Shown here piece after piece: positions 62,871 through 64,000 of a stretch of 64,000 nt of DNA. Both the position numbers and the translations under genes were made by a program. How positions within the stretch are numbered: the stretch's first letter is position 1; each line of letters begins with the position of its first letter. Source of the stretch: Halotia branconii CENA392 (GTDB lineage Bacteria; Cyanobacteriota; Cyanobacteriia; Cyanobacteriales; Nostocaceae). The stretch is taken from assembly GCF_029953635.1 (NCBI RefSeq), contig NZ_CP124543.1, forward strand, positions 4,133,455 to 4,197,454, written 5' to 3'. The notes under the pieces are model-generated. The model saw only the letters and a list, made by a program, of their open reading frames with translations, ran no database searches and was not told the origin of the DNA.

Positions 62871-64000
62871 TTCTCACAAGTAGTGAAAAATCAATTTACA
62901 TGACCTGATGTGAGGCATTTTTTTGATACATCATCAATCAAAATTTAGGTGTAGAGATAAATTAAGTATAAAACCGCATTTATAAAGGTAAAATAATCAC
63001 TATTTTTTTATGGGGAGTAAAATTAAAATGCTCTGCTCATAAAATTAAGCATGACAAAACAAGACTTGAATCTTGAATCAACCTAAGCCCAAAGTATAAC
63101 TGATTAGAAATAAGTCAAAGGCAATTTAACTTAAAATTAAGCAGTATTAGTCAGCATTCTTAAACGTCTATGAGCAGTAGCAAAGATATTTTTGTATGGG
63201 CAAGAACTAGTAATTGCAATTAAAATACAGCGTGTATTTACAGTAATTAAAGCTCCTAACTTCAATAACTTGGTACGAATAGTTCCAACAGTAGCATTTT
63301 GTAATTCAGTTTTAGTTAAACATTTTTGGCGCAAAGCATTCATCAAAACGTAAGCTAAAGAAGAAAACCATAAACGTAATTGGTTCCCTGGAAATGTGTG
63401 GGTGCTTGTTCTATCACTAAAAAGTTCTAGTTGTTGTTCTTTAAAACGATTTTCCATCTCCCCTCGCTGACAATATTTTTGTTTATATAGTTGACTAGGT
63501 GGTACTTTATTGGTAGCAAGAGTTGTTACAACAAAACGAATATTAGTCCCCTTTGCTCCATATTCAACCTTACAAACAACACGACGACTACGACTCCAAG
63601 ATTCACGAGTTTGATAGTCTAATGACTTATACCAAATTGAGTTATCAATCAAGTCACAAGCAAGCCTTGGAAGCTGTTCATCTGGTTTAAATACTGTTTC
63701 CAAAAACGAAACTGCTGTTGATAATTTCTGCTCAAACTCAAGTGAGGCTCTACTTTGAATCGTCGTAGTCATCCCAATTAAACGACTATTTTGCGCTAAT
63801 CCAAAAACATAATCTAAACCGGGCTGTGATTCACACCACGTCATAATATCGTCCCTAGAATAGGCACTATCTCCACGTACTAGAATCTCAACATTCTTCC
63901 ATTGTTGACGTATTTGTTTAATGACTCTTTGTAATTCTGATAACGCCCCAAATGCTGGGTCTACATTAGAAGGGCGCAGTTTGGCTGCTAATAGATGTTT
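62871..64000 (-). mobile_element. IS1380-like insertion sequence, partial
   Basis: It contains a transposase gene running off the right edge. The left boundary is proposed near CCCGGATTTCTCACA at 62872, where the cupin reading frame breaks. The matching right end and target duplication are outside the window, so the boundary is provisional. About 250 bp of AT-rich DNA separates the end from the transposase stop. Confidence 0.6.
63137..64000 (-). CDS. IS1380-family transposase, 5' part outside window
   Basis: At least 288 codons stay open to the window edge (the visible start reads KHLLAAKLRPSNVDPAFGAL); an internal ATG at 63844 is not the true start. DDE features: EILVRGDSAYSRDDI with the second catalytic Asp, and YCQRGEMENRFKEQQLELF with the Glu, which is the YREK-like signature of the IS1380/IS4 superfamily. 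LDYVFGLAQNSRL is also typical of IS1380. The C-terminal part looks intact, so the element may be active. Confidence 0.9.
   Translation of the reverse strand, partial: KHLLAAKLRPSNVDPAFGALSELQRVIKQIRQQWKNVEILVRGDSAYSRDDIMTWCESQPGLDYVFGLAQNSRLIGMTTTIQSRASLEFEQKLSTAVSFLETVFKPDEQLPRLACDLIDNSIWYKSLDYQTRESWSRSRRVVCKVEYGAKGTNIRFVVTTLATNKVPPSQLYKQKYCQRGEMENRFKEQQLELFSDRTSTHTFPGNQLRLWFSSLAYVLMNALRQKCLTKTELQNATVGTIRTKLLKLGALITVNTRCILIAITSSCPYKNIFATAHRRLRMLTNTA

Overview
The window comes from a heterocyst-forming (Nostocales-type) cyanobacterium; the genus cannot be fixed from the sequence alone. Supporting evidence: many HIP1 octamers (GCGATCGC); chlB for dark chlorophyll synthesis; ycf37, pipX, PII and sepF; DUF3155 and DUF3611 proteins; abundant short heptamer-like tandem repeats; and, decisively, hetF preceded by a tandem array of NsiR1-type small RNA genes, an arrangement known from heterocystous strains.

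Layout. 1-508: 3'-truncated PvuII-like N4-cytosine methyltransferase. 686-2212: chlB. 2646-7882 is an accessory island: a fused restriction-modification enzyme (nuclease, methylase and two target-recognition domains) split by a -1 frameshift, followed by a toxin-antitoxin pair, a Uma2-type gene and a 69-aa gene. Copies of the R-M gene's 3' tail lie between these cargo genes. 8405-12508: secreted copper amine oxidase, a DUF433/DUF5615 toxin-antitoxin pair bracketed by a 37-bp direct repeat, and an exported unknown. 12528-14601: ycf37, a solute-binding protein, rplT and rpmI. 14981-17252: two paralogous exported proteins, one carrying S-layer homology domains. 17413-28462: signalling genes (three histidine kinases, PadR), DUF3155, CCB1-like and DUF3611 proteins, serS, and an exported SnoaL-like protein. 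29254-34906: Ski2-like helicase, proC, sepF, pipY and pipX. 35601-38050: pabB-like gene and ecfT. 38169-40230: toxin-antitoxin pair with a broken toxin, and a DUF262-HNH gene. 40384-50123: der, phosphoesterase, MazF-type pair, class I aldolase, an operon whose two products share an N-terminal Gly/Asn/Gln motif, a phosphohexomutase, rdgB and a second Uma2 gene. 50714-58045: glnB (PII), thiD, a lipoprotein, a membrane subtilase and a thioredoxin-like protein. 58631-60033: NsiR1 array. 60222-62717: hetF. 62741-64000: a cupin gene apparently cut by an IS1380-like element.

Functional threads. Nitrogen control is well represented: PII (glnB) and its partner PipX, PipY, and the NsiR1/hetF differentiation locus. 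Chlorophyll and photosystem functions are chlB, ycf37 and the CCB1-like gene. Mobile and conflict DNA is scattered among the housekeeping genes: an R-M enzyme, an orphan methylase, four toxin-antitoxin pairs, two Uma2 genes, a DUF262-HNH protein, an IS, and several small elements with terminal inverted repeats. No tRNA, rRNA or CRISPR array was seen.
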